From contig CAAGAU010000014.1 of assembly GCA_900767885.1 (NCBI GenBank), positions 74,197-138,196 on the forward strand: DNA of 64,000 nt. Direction: 5' to 3'. The notes under the pieces were generated by a model. That model saw only the letters and a program-made list of their open reading frames with translations, had not been told where the DNA came from and ran no database searches. This document shows positions 25,438-34,609 of this stretch, piece by piece. Made by a program: the position numbers and the translations under genes. This stretch comes from Clostridia bacterium. Its GTDB lineage: Bacteria > Bacillota > Clostridia > Christensenellales > Borkfalkiaceae. Position 1 is the first letter of the stretch. Every line of letters starts with the position of its first letter.

Positions 25438-25491
25438 ACTTTAAATCTCCTACTCACCATTATATTCGAAAACGCTATTTGCGGTTACTTG

Positions 25492-25505
25492 CGAACAAAT
25501 GTTCG
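25492..25505. promoter_or_regulatory. LexA/DinR SOS box 1
   Basis: CGAACAAATGTTCG matches the Gram-positive SOS-box consensus CGAACRNRYGTTYG at 13 of 14 positions (A in place of the last R/Y-core base). It lies directly upstream of the -35 box of the radical-SAM operon and could also affect the divergent ferritin-like gene. Confidence 0.85.
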
Positions 25506-25513
25506 TGTTTTGC

Positions 25514-25542
25514 TTGACTTTAAATTTTAAACGGTTTATAAT
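25514..25542 (+). promoter_or_regulatory. Promoter of the radical-SAM DNA-repair operon
   Basis: TTGACT (25514-25519), a 17-bp spacer and TATAAT (25537-25542), placed between two LexA boxes. The second box begins 6 bp after the -10, so LexA would cover the transcription start. Confidence 0.85.
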
Positions 25543-25547
25543 AAATG

Positions 25548-25561
25548 CGAACAAACGTTCG
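25548..25561. promoter_or_regulatory. LexA/DinR SOS box 2
   Basis: CGAACAAACGTTCG, a match to the Gram-positive SOS box, overlaps the predicted transcription start and touches the GGAG ribosome-binding site at 25561-25564. Confidence 0.88.
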
Positions 25562-25572
25562 GAGTTTACATT

Positions 25573-26826
25573 ATGTTAGACGGAGAAAGATTAAAAATAC
25601 TTACCGAAAGCGCAAAGTACGATGTATCTTGCTCTTCTTCGGGCTCGGACAGAAAAAATTTCGGAAAAGGGCTCGGCAACGCCGAATACGGCGGCATTTG
25701 CCACTCTTTCACGCAGGACGGAAGGTGTATTTCTCTTTTGAAAATACTGCTTACCAACAAATGCGCCTACGACTGCCAGTATTGCGTGAACAGGCGGAGT
25801 AACGACGTTCAGCGCGCCGAGGCAACGCCCGACGAAATCTGCGAACTCGTAATGAATTTTTACAAGCGCAACTATATAGAAGGTTTATTTTTATCATCCG
25901 CGGTTTATAAAAGTGCCGACTACACTATGGAACGGCTTACCGAAACGGTTATAAAACTGCGCAAACTATACGGCTTTAACGGATATATTCACCTTAAAGG
26001 CATACCGTCGGCGGATTCAAAAACCATAATGCGCGCGGGCGAATTCGCGGACAGAATGAGTTTTAACCTCGAACTGCCGAGCGAAAAAAGTCTTAAACTG
26101 CTGGCCCCCGACAAAAGCCGCACGGGCATTTTAACGCCTATGAATATGATGGCGGACGAATACCGCGAGGCGAAAGCCGTAAAATACAACAAATTTTTAC
26201 CCGCGGGACAAACCACGCAGATGATAGTGGGCGCGTCGCCCGAAACGGACGGGCAAATAATAAAACTCACGCAAGGTCTGTACCGCAAATTTTCGCTTAA
26301 ACGCGTGTATTACTCGTCGTACATACCCATGAACGACCGCAACCCTTACCTGCCCGTTAAACCCGTGGGGTTACTGCGCGAACACAGATTGTATCAAGCC
26401 GATTGGCTTTTAAGGTTTTACGGATTTACCGCAAACGAGATATGCGACGAAAACGACAATCTTTCCGAGGACTACGACCCCAAATGCGGTTGGGCGTTAA
26501 GACACCCCGAGTTTTTCCCCGTGGAAGTAAATTCCGCCCCGCCCGAAATTCTGGTAAGAGTCCCCGGGATAGGCTTTAAAAGCGCGTATAAAATCGTACA
26601 GGCGAGAAAGTACGGTAAACTCGATTTCGACTGTCTTGCCAAAATGCGCGTAGTGCTGAAACGCGCCAAAAATTTTATAACCTGCAAAGGAAAGTTTTTC
26701 GGAACGGACGATCAGATTCAGATTAAAAACCAACTGCTTTTAGAAAACAGAATAGAAAACGACACGCAACTTTCGCTGTTTTCTTCGGCGGAAAATACGC
26801 TCAGCGTTTTAACGGGAGAACTATGA
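25573..26826 (+). CDS. Putative DNA modification/repair radical SAM protein
   Basis: 417 aa, of the type annotated as 'putative DNA modification/repair radical SAM protein' (TIGR03916 as I recall it). The [4Fe-4S]-SAM cysteines are C64-x3-C68-x2-C71 in NKCAYDCQYCVNRRSND. The C-terminal part contains a helix-hairpin-helix (ILVRVPGIGFKSAYKIVQAR), which suggests DNA binding. SOS boxes upstream and an ATGA overlap with its partner support a role in DNA damage. The exact reaction is unknown, and a link to spore-photoproduct-lyase-like chemistry is only structural analogy. Confidence 0.85.
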   Translation: MLDGERLKILTESAKYDVSCSSSGSDRKNFGKGLGNAEYGGICHSFTQDGRCISLLKILLTNKCAYDCQYCVNRRSNDVQRAEATPDEICELVMNFYKRNYIEGLFLSSAVYKSADYTMERLTETVIKLRKLYGFNGYIHLKGIPSADSKTIMRAGEFADRMSFNLELPSEKSLKLLAPDKSRTGILTPMNMMADEYREAKAVKYNKFLPAGQTTQMIVGASPETDGQIIKLTQGLYRKFSLKRVYYSSYIPMNDRNPYLPVKPVGLLREHRLYQADWLLRFYGFTANEICDENDNLSEDYDPKCGWALRHPEFFPVEVNSAPPEILVRVPGIGFKSAYKIVQARKYGKLDFDCLAKMRVVLKRAKNFITCKGKFFGTDDQIQIKNQLLLENRIENDTQLSLFSSAENTLSVLTGEL

Positions 26827-27575
26827 TTTACTTTTTTACGACCGACGACGAAACGGGACTTTATTCCGCAATTTTTTACGCTTACGAAAAAAAGATTTTC
26901 CCCGACGGAGTGTTTTGCGGTAACGAACAAATTTCCTTTACGAATACGGCGATAAAAATAACGCCCGACGAACAAAAGGCGTTACGGGTGAAAAAATGCC
27001 TGTACGGCAGCAGAACAAAGCGCGCGGCGAGCGATATCGCGGTTGCGATAAAGAACGGCGAAAGCGACAAATTAACTATAATTTTCAATTACGCAAAACT
27101 CGTAATAGATAATAAAAACAAAGATATTTCGAGCAATTTTGCAAACAATTGCGTTTTGGAGTTCGCGGACCTTATACGGCGCGTTTTTAACGAGGTACAT
27201 CGTTTTAAAGGTTTTTTGCGTTTCGAGCAAAGCGCAAAAGGCTTTTTATACGCACACTACCGCCCCGACAACGATATTACCGCCTGCCTTATGCCGCATT
27301 TTTTCGCGCGGCTTAACGAATTGCCCTTTATAATTCACGACGTAACGCGCAACGTTATAGGTATGAGCGACGGAAAATCTTATAAAACTTTTTATGCGAA
27401 AGACTTGACCGTTACCGTTTTTATTTCGGAAGAAGAGAAGAATTTTAAGGCGTTATGGCGCACTTACTACGACTCCATAAACATTAAGGAACGAAAGAAT
27501 TTAAAGCAAATGCTGAATTATATGCCCGCGAGGTATCACGCCGACCTGCCCGAGAAAAACGGCTTTTCTCAATAA
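26823..27575 (+). CDS. Putative DNA metabolism protein, partner of the radical SAM enzyme (TIGR03915-like)
   Basis: 250 aa, the usual partner of the preceding radical SAM protein. It has the family's DUF4130-like core (RRVFNEVHRFKGFLRFEQSAKGFLYAHYRPDND) and a C-terminal block (LWRTYYDSINIKERKNLKQMLNYMPARYHADLPE). The Tyr/His/Arg-rich pattern resembles a nucleic-acid enzyme, but no catalytic residue is established. Overlapping start (ATGA) means fixed co-expression under LexA control. Confidence 0.85.
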   Translation: MIYFFTTDDETGLYSAIFYAYEKKIFPDGVFCGNEQISFTNTAIKITPDEQKALRVKKCLYGSRTKRAASDIAVAIKNGESDKLTIIFNYAKLVIDNKNKDISSNFANNCVLEFADLIRRVFNEVHRFKGFLRFEQSAKGFLYAHYRPDNDITACLMPHFFARLNELPFIIHDVTRNVIGMSDGKSYKTFYAKDLTVTVFISEEEKNFKALWRTYYDSINIKERKNLKQMLNYMPARYHADLPEKNGFSQ

Positions 27576-27607
27576 TATAATGCGAAACTTAAATAAAACT
27601 TAAAAAC

Positions 27608-27638
27608 GCCGCCGCGAAAAATAATTTTTCGCGGCGGC
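27608..27638. terminator. GC-rich bidirectional terminator
   Basis: 14-bp perfect arms (GCCGCCGCGAAAAA and complement) with a three-base loop between the convergent repair operon and yqeY. Confidence 0.85.
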
Positions 27639-27646
27639 AAATAAGA

Positions 27647-28069
27647 TCATAAACTTTTTAATACGTTGCCTACGGCGCGCATATCTACTTTGCCCGCGTA
27701 GTTGGCTTTAAAATATTTCATAACCGAAGGCATGGTTTTGTCTTCAAGACCTTCGATAATCTTTTTTATTTCCTCGTCGGAAAGCATCTTGGGCAAATAC
27801 TTTTCAACCGTGGCAAGTTGACGATTAAGACTTTCTACCGTTTCCGCCCTGCCCGCCTTTATAAAGCCTTCGCGTTCCTCGGTGAGTTCGTTCACGGTCT
27901 TTTGCAAAATGCGCGTTACGTCGGCGTCGGTCATCTCTTCGCCCGCCGCCTTTTTCTCTATACCCGCAAGCATAAGTTTGTTTATTACCGCGTTGAGCGC
28001 GTCTACGGCGTCTTTATCGCGCGCCTTCATCGCCTCTATTTTTACCTTTTTAAAATCTTCTATTCTCAT
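27647..28069 (-). CDS. yqeY: GatB/YqeY domain-containing protein
   Basis: 140 aa, the stand-alone YqeY form of the GatB C-terminal helical domain, thought to bind tRNA. Motifs: EAMKARDKDAVDALNAVINKL, EREGFIKAGR and the C-terminal MPSVMKYFKANYAGKVDMRAVGNVLK. It lies one base after aspS. Confidence 0.93.
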   Translation of the reverse strand: MRIEDFKKVKIEAMKARDKDAVDALNAVINKLMLAGIEKKAAGEEMTDADVTRILQKTVNELTEEREGFIKAGRAETVESLNRQLATVEKYLPKMLSDEEIKKIIEGLEDKTMPSVMKYFKANYAGKVDMRAVGNVLKSL

Positions 28070-28070
28070 T

Positions 28071-29873
28071 TTAGTCCTTCCTTATATCTATATAAAGTTC
28101 TTCGAGTTGCTTTTCGTCTACGGGCGAGGGAGCGTCGCTCATAAGGCAAGCCGCGGTCTGTACTTTGGGGAACGCGATTACGTCCCTTATGGACTCGTCC
28201 TTGCAAAGCAGCATCGTAAGCCTGTCGAGTCCGAACGCAAGACCGCCGTGCGGAGGCGCGCCGTAATTGAACGCGTCTACGAAAAAGCCGAATTTACGCT
28301 GAATATCCTCGTCCGTAAAGCCGAGAATGTTAAACATTTTCTTTTGCAGGTCGCGCGAGTGAATACGGATAGATCCGCCGCCCGCCTCCTGACCGTTTAT
28401 AACAAGGTCGTAAGCCTTGGCGCGCGCCTTATCGGGCGCGGTTTCGCACAAATCTATATCTTCGGTCATAGGCGCGGTAAAGGGGTGGTGTACCGCCATA
28501 AACCTGTTTTCTTCCTCCGACCACTCGAACATCGGGAATTCCGTTATCCACAAAATATCGTACTGATTTTTGTCGATAAGACCGAACTTTTCGGCAAGCA
28601 TAAGCCTTAACCCGCCGAGGGTGTTAAACACGACGTAATCTTTATCGGCGGCAAAGAACAAGGTATCGCCTTCCTCAAAATCGGTGCGAGATTTGATAGC
28701 CGCTATATCTTCCTCGGTTAAAAATTTCATAAACGACGACTTAATTTCGCCGCCCTTTTGCCGGGTCATCCAGCAAAGACCTTTCGCGCCGAGCGTTTTT
28801 GCGTATTCCACGCAAGCGTCGAGGTCCTTACGCGAAAATTTATCCGCAAGACCTTTGGCGTTTATCGCTCTTACGCTACCGCGGATAGGTCCTATTTTTA
28901 TGGCGAGCGCGTCGGTAAACACTTTGAAAAAGGACGACGCAAACAGATCGGAACAGTTTACAATCTTCATTCCGAAACGGGTGTCGGGCTTGTCCGAACC
29001 GTAATTTTCCATGGCGTCCTTATAGCGCATAACCTTAAAGTGTCCGTCGCCTAAATCTAAGCCGCCCGCCGTTTTGAATATATTTTTGATAAGTCCCTCT
29101 ATGGGGTACATTACGTCCTCTATCTCGTCCACGAAACTCATCTCTACGTCGATCTGAGTAAACTCGGGTTGACGATTGGCGCGTAAGTCCTCGTCGCGGA
29201 AACATTTGGTTATCTGGAAGTACCTGTCGAAACCCGCAATCATCAAAAGTTGCTTATAAAGTTGGGGCGACTGCGGCAAAGCGTAAAAACAACCCTCGTG
29301 TATTCTCGACGGAACGAGGTAGTCCCTCGCGCCTTCGGGCGTGGATTTGCCGAGCATGGGCGTTTCTATTTCTATAAAGCCGTTTTCCTCGAAAAATTTG
29401 CGCGCGGCAAGCGTTATTTTGTAACGCGTAATAAGGTTGTTCTGCAAAGACGGACGGCGCAAATCGAGGTAACGATATTTTAAACGCAAAGTTTCGTTTA
29501 CGTTGGTATCGTCGAGTATTTCGAACGGCGTAGTATCGGCTTCGGCTAAAATTTTAAGTTCGCTCGCAAGTATCTCTATATCGCCGGTCGCGATTTTGTC
29601 GGTTTTGCTCTCGCGTTCTCTTACCGTGCCTTTTACGGCAAGAACGTACTCGGAACGGATAGTCTGCGCTTTTTTGAATATTTCGTCGTCGGTGGTGTCG
29701 TCAAAAACTATTTGCACTATGCCCGTGCGATCACGCAAATCGACGAATATAAGGCTGCCGAGATTTCTGCGCCTTTGTACCCAACCCGTTACCACAACTT
29801 CCTTGCCTGCCATTCCGGCGGTAAGAGTTCCGCAGTAATCGGTTCTTCTTAAATTACCCATAAATTCAGCCAT
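28071..29873 (-). CDS. aspS: Aspartyl-tRNA synthetase
   Basis: 600 aa class II synthetase of bacterial type. It has an N-terminal OB-fold for the anticodon (VVTGWVQRRRNLGSLIFVDLRDRTG), motif 2 region (FRDEDLRANRQPEFTQIDVEMSF), a bacterial GAD insertion and motif 3 (GGLAFGLDRLTMLL). No archaeal-type features. The leader of about 75 nt shows no T-box or riboswitch. Followed by yqeY. Confidence 0.97.
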   Translation of the reverse strand: MAEFMGNLRRTDYCGTLTAGMAGKEVVVTGWVQRRRNLGSLIFVDLRDRTGIVQIVFDDTTDDEIFKKAQTIRSEYVLAVKGTVRERESKTDKIATGDIEILASELKILAEADTTPFEILDDTNVNETLRLKYRYLDLRRPSLQNNLITRYKITLAARKFFEENGFIEIETPMLGKSTPEGARDYLVPSRIHEGCFYALPQSPQLYKQLLMIAGFDRYFQITKCFRDEDLRANRQPEFTQIDVEMSFVDEIEDVMYPIEGLIKNIFKTAGGLDLGDGHFKVMRYKDAMENYGSDKPDTRFGMKIVNCSDLFASSFFKVFTDALAIKIGPIRGSVRAINAKGLADKFSRKDLDACVEYAKTLGAKGLCWMTRQKGGEIKSSFMKFLTEEDIAAIKSRTDFEEGDTLFFAADKDYVVFNTLGGLRLMLAEKFGLIDKNQYDILWITEFPMFEWSEEENRFMAVHHPFTAPMTEDIDLCETAPDKARAKAYDLVINGQEAGGGSIRIHSRDLQKKMFNILGFTDEDIQRKFGFFVDAFNYGAPPHGGLAFGLDRLTMLLCKDESIRDVIAFPKVQTAACLMSDAPSPVDEKQLEELYIDIRKD

Positions 29874-29948
29874 CTGAGTTCTCCAAAATGTAAATACGAG
29901 AATATTTTAGACTTTTAAAGCCGAAAAGTCAATTACTTACGCGCCGTT

Positions 29949-30995
29949 TTATAAAATATACCGCTTTTTAAGCCTTTTAAATCCCGTAAGCACCTCGTAA
30001 GAAATAGTCCCAACCTTTGCGGCTATATCTTCGGCGGTGATTTTTTGATTTCCGCTTTCGCCGATAAATATCACTTCGTCGCCCGCGCAAACGCCTTTGT
30101 CAACCTCGACGAAACAATAATCCATACAAACGCTGCCTATAATTTTGTGTTTTTTACCGTTTATTATAACCTCGCCGCCAGTGTACGAGCGCGGAAGTCC
30201 GTCCGCGTACCCGACCGAAACGGTAGCGACGAAAGTCGGCTTTTCGGCGACGAATTTACCGCCGTACCCTACGCTTTCGCCCCTTTTAAGCCGCATGTTA
30301 CGCACCACTTCGCCCGTTACGCTCATACAGGGCGAAACGAAATTTTCGCCGTAACCGTATAAGCCTATGCCGAGCCTTACCGCCGAAAACGCGTAATTTT
30401 TGTCTGTCGCCCTGCCGCTCGCCGATAGATGCCGCATTGCAGTTTTGGGGAAAACGCGGGACAACTCCTTAAATTTTTGCAACTGCCGCGCGCTCGTTTC
30501 GTCGTTTGCGCAGTCGTACAAGTGTGAAAATACGCCCGTTATTTTTACGCCGCATAAATTACAAATATCGCAAAGTTTTTCCGCCTGTTCCATATCTTTA
30601 ACGCCTATCCTGTTCATTCCCGTATCCAACGCGATATGTACGTTTGCCCGCCCGCACGTATCCTTTGCCACGCTCGCTATATCCCTGATTTGCGAATCTT
30701 CCCAGGCGCACAAAGTGATTTTTTCGCGCAACAAATCCCGCATTTCCGCTTTGTCGGCGTAACCGAGCATTAGCACGGGTTTCGTCGTAGCCGCGCGCAA
30801 AGCAATCGCCTCGCCTGAGGTAGCCACCGCAAAGGACGAAAACTCCTTAACGTTTTTAGCAATCGCGCCCGCGCCGTGATTATACCCGTCGGCTTTCACC
30901 ACGCCTATAAGCGCGACTTTATCGTTTATTCTCGACCTGTACGCCGCCGCGTTTGCCTTTAAGTTTTTTACGTTTACAACTATTTCTCCGCGCAT
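29949..30995 (-). CDS. alr: Alanine racemase
   Basis: About 348 aa PLP enzyme that makes D-alanine for the wall. The PLP lysine is in VVKADGYNHGAGAIAKN near the N-terminus, and the catalytic tyrosine in SVGYADGLPRSY. Other motifs are LDTGMNRIG and GSVCMDYCFVEV. The ATG at 30993-30995 has a GGAG site at 8 nt and replaces the open-frame start at 31016. It supplies substrate for the Ddl encoded at 48888-49988. Confidence 0.95.
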   Translation of the reverse strand: MRGEIVVNVKNLKANAAAYRSRINDKVALIGVVKADGYNHGAGAIAKNVKEFSSFAVATSGEAIALRAATTKPVLMLGYADKAEMRDLLREKITLCAWEDSQIRDIASVAKDTCGRANVHIALDTGMNRIGVKDMEQAEKLCDICNLCGVKITGVFSHLYDCANDETSARQLQKFKELSRVFPKTAMRHLSASGRATDKNYAFSAVRLGIGLYGYGENFVSPCMSVTGEVVRNMRLKRGESVGYGGKFVAEKPTFVATVSVGYADGLPRSYTGGEVIINGKKHKIIGSVCMDYCFVEVDKGVCAGDEVIFIGESGNQKITAEDIAAKVGTISYEVLTGFKRLKKRYIL

Positions 30996-31077
30996 TTTAT
31001 TTACTCCGCCACACAATATTTTATTAAGTGCGGCTATAATACTTTACAAATTTCGCTTTAAATTATATAATTAAACT

Positions 31078-32346
31078 ATGGATAATTTACTTGAATTTCT
31101 GGATAAATCTAAAACCGCTTATCACGCTCACGACGAGGCGGTTAAACTGCTTTTAAGCGGAGGCTTTGAAGAACTTAAAGAAAATCTGCCTTTTAAAATT
31201 AAAAAAGGCGGAAAATATTTTGTTTCCCGCGACGGCAGCGCACTTATCGCTTTTACCGTAGGCGAAAAACTTTCGTTTAATATAGTCGCTTCGCACGCCG
31301 ACTCGCCCTGCTTTAAGATTAAGAGTAACCCCGAGATTAAAGTTGAGTCTTATTGCAAGTTAAACGTGGAAAGGTACGGCGGCGGACTTAACTATTCGTT
31401 TCTGGATATTCCTCTGACGATTGCGGGCAGAGTTGTACTTACCGACGGAAAGACCTACGAGGCGAAAACTTTTACCTCGAAAAAGAATTTTGTTATACCG
31501 TCCGTCGCAATACACTTTAACCGCGCCGCGAACGACGGAATAAAACTCAATCCGCAGGTAGATATGAGCCCTATCGTAAGCGCGGCAGAGGGCGGCGGAC
31601 TGAGTGCCGAACTTAAAGAATTTGCAGGCGGAAAAAAAATAGCCGACTGCGACTTATTCGTAGTTTCTGCGGTTAAACCTTTCGTTGCGGGGTATAACGA
31701 CGAACTTATTTGTTCGCCGAGAATAGACAACCTGACGAGTGCTTACTCCTCCCTCGTCGCGCTAATAAAAGCCGCGCCCAAGGCGATTAACGTATGTTAT
31801 ATAGCCGATAACGAAGAAGTTGGCAGCGCGACCAAGCAGGGCGCGGGTTCTACTTTTTTACACGACGTATTAAAGAGAATTACCGCCGCGCTCGGCAAAA
31901 GCGACGAATATATAACCGCCCTCGCAAACTCGTTTATATTATCCGACGACAACGCGCACGCGCTGCACCCAAATCACCCCGAACTTTCCGACCCGACGAA
32001 CAAAGTGCTTTTAGGCAAAGGCGTAGTTATTAAGCACCACGCAAACCAGAATTACACCACGGACGGATTCTCTTCGGCAATCGTCAAAGGCGTGTTCGAT
32101 GATGCAGGCGTTAAATATCAGGATTTTTATATGCGCTCGGACCTGCCCTGCGGCGGTACGCTCGGCGCAATAAGTTCCTCGCAAGTTTCTGTCCGCAGCG
32201 CGGATATAGGTATAGCACAACTTGCTATGCACTCCGCTTGCGAAACGGCTTGTTTCGCCGATTACGAGGAGGCTGTAAAAGGTTTGATCGCTTTTTACTC
32301 CAAGGCGTTCATAGCGGACGGCTCTAAAAAAATTATAGTAGAATAA
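31078..32346 (+). CDS. M18-family metallo-aminopeptidase
   Basis: 422 aa, related to ApeB/LAP4 and yeast Ape1 type aspartyl aminopeptidases. Metal-binding and catalytic segments: SHADSPCFKIKSNPE near residue 85, SPRIDNLTSAYSSL, IADNEEVGSATKQGAGST (metal Glu pair), and H in the C-terminal block YMRSDLPCGGTLG. Cytoplasmic peptide turnover is its likely role. Transcribed divergently from alr and convergent with vanW. Confidence 0.93.
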   Translation: MDNLLEFLDKSKTAYHAHDEAVKLLLSGGFEELKENLPFKIKKGGKYFVSRDGSALIAFTVGEKLSFNIVASHADSPCFKIKSNPEIKVESYCKLNVERYGGGLNYSFLDIPLTIAGRVVLTDGKTYEAKTFTSKKNFVIPSVAIHFNRAANDGIKLNPQVDMSPIVSAAEGGGLSAELKEFAGGKKIADCDLFVVSAVKPFVAGYNDELICSPRIDNLTSAYSSLVALIKAAPKAINVCYIADNEEVGSATKQGAGSTFLHDVLKRITAALGKSDEYITALANSFILSDDNAHALHPNHPELSDPTNKVLLGKGVVIKHHANQNYTTDGFSSAIVKGVFDDAGVKYQDFYMRSDLPCGGTLGAISSSQVSVRSADIGIAQLAMHSACETACFADYEEAVKGLIAFYSKAFIADGSKKIIVE

Positions 32347-32352
32347 AATTAC

Positions 32353-32378
32353 GCGGCGCAAATTTCAATTTGCGCCGC
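32353..32378. terminator. Bidirectional terminator overlapping the vanW 3' end
   Basis: 12-bp arms (GCGGCGCAAATT and complement) with a two-base loop that contains part of the vanW stop codon (32365-32367). The last four vanW codons form the right arm, so a single hairpin ends both convergent genes. Confidence 0.8.
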
Positions 32379-33513
32379 GGCTTTTTCCTACAAGCGTGAT
32401 GCCCGTTAAAGGCGAATAATAATCGGAAGAAATTTTAACTCGGCTTACGAGTTCGCCGTTTACGAACTTTTCAAGGTACGCCTGACTTTTCGCGCCGCGT
32501 TTGGCGTAGACCATAGGCAGTCGTTCGCCGCATAAAAGGTCGTAAGTCTCGATTATTTGCTCTTCGGGCGGCTCGATATATTCCGACACTTCGGACGCGA
32601 GTTTATAGACCGCGCCTGTTTTTTCGCCGTACACTCTCGCCCTTACCCGACAGCCGTCCGCGTCGACGACGATAATAACGGGGACGGGATAAGGATTGAC
32701 GAATTTTAAATCGCTCGCGCTCGACACCATAGCGTCGAAAGAAGGTTTAGTGTACCCTACGAGCAAACTGTGATTCCGCCGCTCGGTAATTTTAAGTCCC
32801 GCGCTTAACGCCGAAGCGTACACGGTGGAAGATACCTGACACACTCCCCCGCCCACGCCCTCGGTAAACTTTCCGTTTTCTATGACTTTTGCCGATGAAA
32901 AGCCTCGTTCTTCGCTCCTTTTACCTACGATTTCGTTAAAAGAAAATTCTTCGCCGCTTTTCAATACCTTATAACTTATATACTTTGCCGCGAGCGCGAT
33001 ATTGTTTTTACGCGGTGCGAGCGAAGAATTATAAACGGTGGAAAACGACGAAACAAGTTGAGTTCTTTCTTTCAAGTCGCTTAACTTTACCGTAGGATAA
33101 AGAATTTTTTCCTCGGCGATAATGCGTTTTACTCCTTTATTAAGCGCGACGGAAATATCTTTTAACAATTTTTCTTCGTCAACGCCTTTACCGTTTTCTT
33201 CCCTGTCGTAAGTAACGGCGTTTTCCGCAGACGGTTCTACCCGGTAGCAGGCGTCGCGCGGTCTTACGACCGTATCTTTAAAAATGCCGTCTACCACGCT
33301 TTTTGCGTTTTTCAAATAATATTCGCCGCAGGAAAAATCTATTTCGGGATAGAAAAATTCATATTTTTTGCCGAGTGCGACTATTTCAAGCGTTTTCTCG
33401 GTACGAAAAAGCGGCGCGGCATTCGCCGTTATAGTCAGCGCCGACGACGACACGATAAAACCCGCCGCAATAAAAGCGACGGGTAAAAGTTTTAGTTTTA
33501 AATTTCTGCTCAT
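32365..33513 (-). CDS. VanW-family cell-wall protein
   Basis: About 382 aa. An N-terminal hydrophobic segment (LLPVAFIAAGFIVSSSALTITANAA) probably acts as a signal or anchor. The VanW domain follows with KNNIALAAKYISYKVLKSGEEFSFNEIVGKRSEERGF and GGGVCQVSSTVYASAL, the family signature with its conserved Cys. Function in wall metabolism is not defined. No clear ribosome-binding site precedes the tandem GTG-ATG. I use the ATG. Last of ppa-secB-crp-vanW. Confidence 0.85.
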   Translation of the reverse strand: MSRNLKLKLLPVAFIAAGFIVSSSALTITANAAPLFRTEKTLEIVALGKKYEFFYPEIDFSCGEYYLKNAKSVVDGIFKDTVVRPRDACYRVEPSAENAVTYDREENGKGVDEEKLLKDISVALNKGVKRIIAEEKILYPTVKLSDLKERTQLVSSFSTVYNSSLAPRKNNIALAAKYISYKVLKSGEEFSFNEIVGKRSEERGFSSAKVIENGKFTEGVGGGVCQVSSTVYASALSAGLKITERRNHSLLVGYTKPSFDAMVSSASDLKFVNPYPVPVIIVVDADGCRVRARVYGEKTGAVYKLASEVSEYIEPPEEQIIETYDLLCGERLPMVYAKRGAKSQAYLEKFVNGELVSRVKISSDYYSPLTGITLVGKSRGAN

Positions 33514-33541
33514 CACTATAAAAAGTATGAGTTTTATGGGG

Positions 33542-34189
33542 CTAATTATGCAAAGTAACGGTCTTTCCCGAAATGGTAATCACGCCTTCGTCTTTAAGTT
33601 TTTTGATTTCGCGCATCATCGCACTCCTGTCCGAACAGATGTAATCCGAAAGCGAAGTAAGGCTCATCTCGAGTTTTGCGGTATCTCCGCCCGATTTTAA
33701 ACACAGACCTTTAAAATAGCACAATAATTTATCCCGAGTTGAACGATTGCCGATAATTTCCGTTCTTTCACCTATCGACGCGGTTTTTTTTCGCATTACG
33801 TCGATAATATTAAGCAAAAGTTTATGCTTAAATCTGCAATCGCCGTCGCATTCGGTTACGAGTGCGGCAAAGCGGATAAACACCATTTTACAATCGGTTT
33901 CGGCAACAACGTAGACGGTATCGTCCGGACGTTCGCCGTAAGAAACCGAATTACCGAAAACGCTGCCTTTTACAAGCCTTTCCAAAAGAATTTCGTTACC
34001 GACAGAATCGATTTTAACGACTTTTGCGACCCCGTCGGCAATTATTGCCACAGTCTTTTCTTCAGACGCATAACGATACGCGACCAGACCGCGCCTGAAA
34101 ACTTCTTCGCGCGGTTTTAAAAAGGCAATTATCCTCTCGTATTCGCTGTCTGTTACGCCGCTGAAAAGCGCGCAGTCGTATCTTTTCAT
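33542..34189 (-). CDS. Crp/Fnr-family transcriptional regulator
   Basis: 215 aa with a cyclic-nucleotide-binding-type beta-roll (residues about 15-110, VFRRGLVAYRYASEEKTVAIIADGVAKVVKID and GNEILLERLVKGSVFGNSVSYG) and a C-terminal winged helix (SLTSLSDYICSDRSAMMREIKKLKDEGVITISGKTVTL). The arginine expected for cAMP binding in the P-loop is not evident, and Cys residues are few, so the signal is unknown. It starts one base after the upstream stop codon, indicating coupling. Confidence 0.87.
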   Translation of the reverse strand: MKRYDCALFSGVTDSEYERIIAFLKPREEVFRRGLVAYRYASEEKTVAIIADGVAKVVKIDSVGNEILLERLVKGSVFGNSVSYGERPDDTVYVVAETDCKMVFIRFAALVTECDGDCRFKHKLLLNIIDVMRKKTASIGERTEIIGNRSTRDKLLCYFKGLCLKSGGDTAKLEMSLTSLSDYICSDRSAMMREIKKLKDEGVITISGKTVTLHN

Positions 34190-34190
34190 T

Positions 34191-34595
34191 TTAGTTAAGG
34201 TTTTCCTTACGTTCCTGCTCTATCTGAGCGTTTTCCGAGTTGATTAACGGTAAAATATACGGCGGTATATTGCAATTTGCCGTCATAGAAGCAACGGCGG
34301 CGCGAACAAAGGGATAGAGAGTGTCCATAGCCTCTGAAACAAGCACGCTTTCGTCTGCATCCTTAATAACGCCGAAAGTACCGAAAGAAGTTACGTTTAA
34401 ATCAAAAGGCACGGGCGAAGATATGTCTTCGTTTATGCGCACCGAAAGATTTACGAATAAATTGTTTTGATTCCTGCCCATTTTACATTCGATTTTGGGT
34501 TTTATCTGAAATTTAGTGCCTGCTTTTATTCCCTCTTTAAATTTAAACTCTATACCGTTAATGCGATAAGTTATAAGCGAAATATGTTTTTCCAT
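34191..34595 (-). CDS. SecB-like export chaperone family protein
   Basis: 134 aa. The C-terminal pattern DTLYPFVRAAVASMTANCNIPPYILPLIN resembles SecB and SecB-like proteins (FPYARxxIxxLTxxxGFPPxxLxPI). The N-terminal half has alternating beta-strands as in SecB. Clostridia normally lack a classical SecB, but SecB-like proteins occur. The assignment is by motif only. AAGGAG site. Located between ppa and the Crp-type regulator. Confidence 0.6.
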   Translation of the reverse strand: MEKHISLITYRINGIEFKFKEGIKAGTKFQIKPKIECKMGRNQNNLFVNLSVRINEDISSPVPFDLNVTSFGTFGVIKDADESVLVSEAMDTLYPFVRAAVASMTANCNIPPYILPLINSENAQIEQERKENLN

Positions 34596-34609
34596 TTTAT
34601 GTTACTCCT

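Noticed and set aside
27882..28610. 242-aa frame opposite yqeY/aspS
   Set aside because: Spans two confident genes on the other strand and has no RBS or motif.
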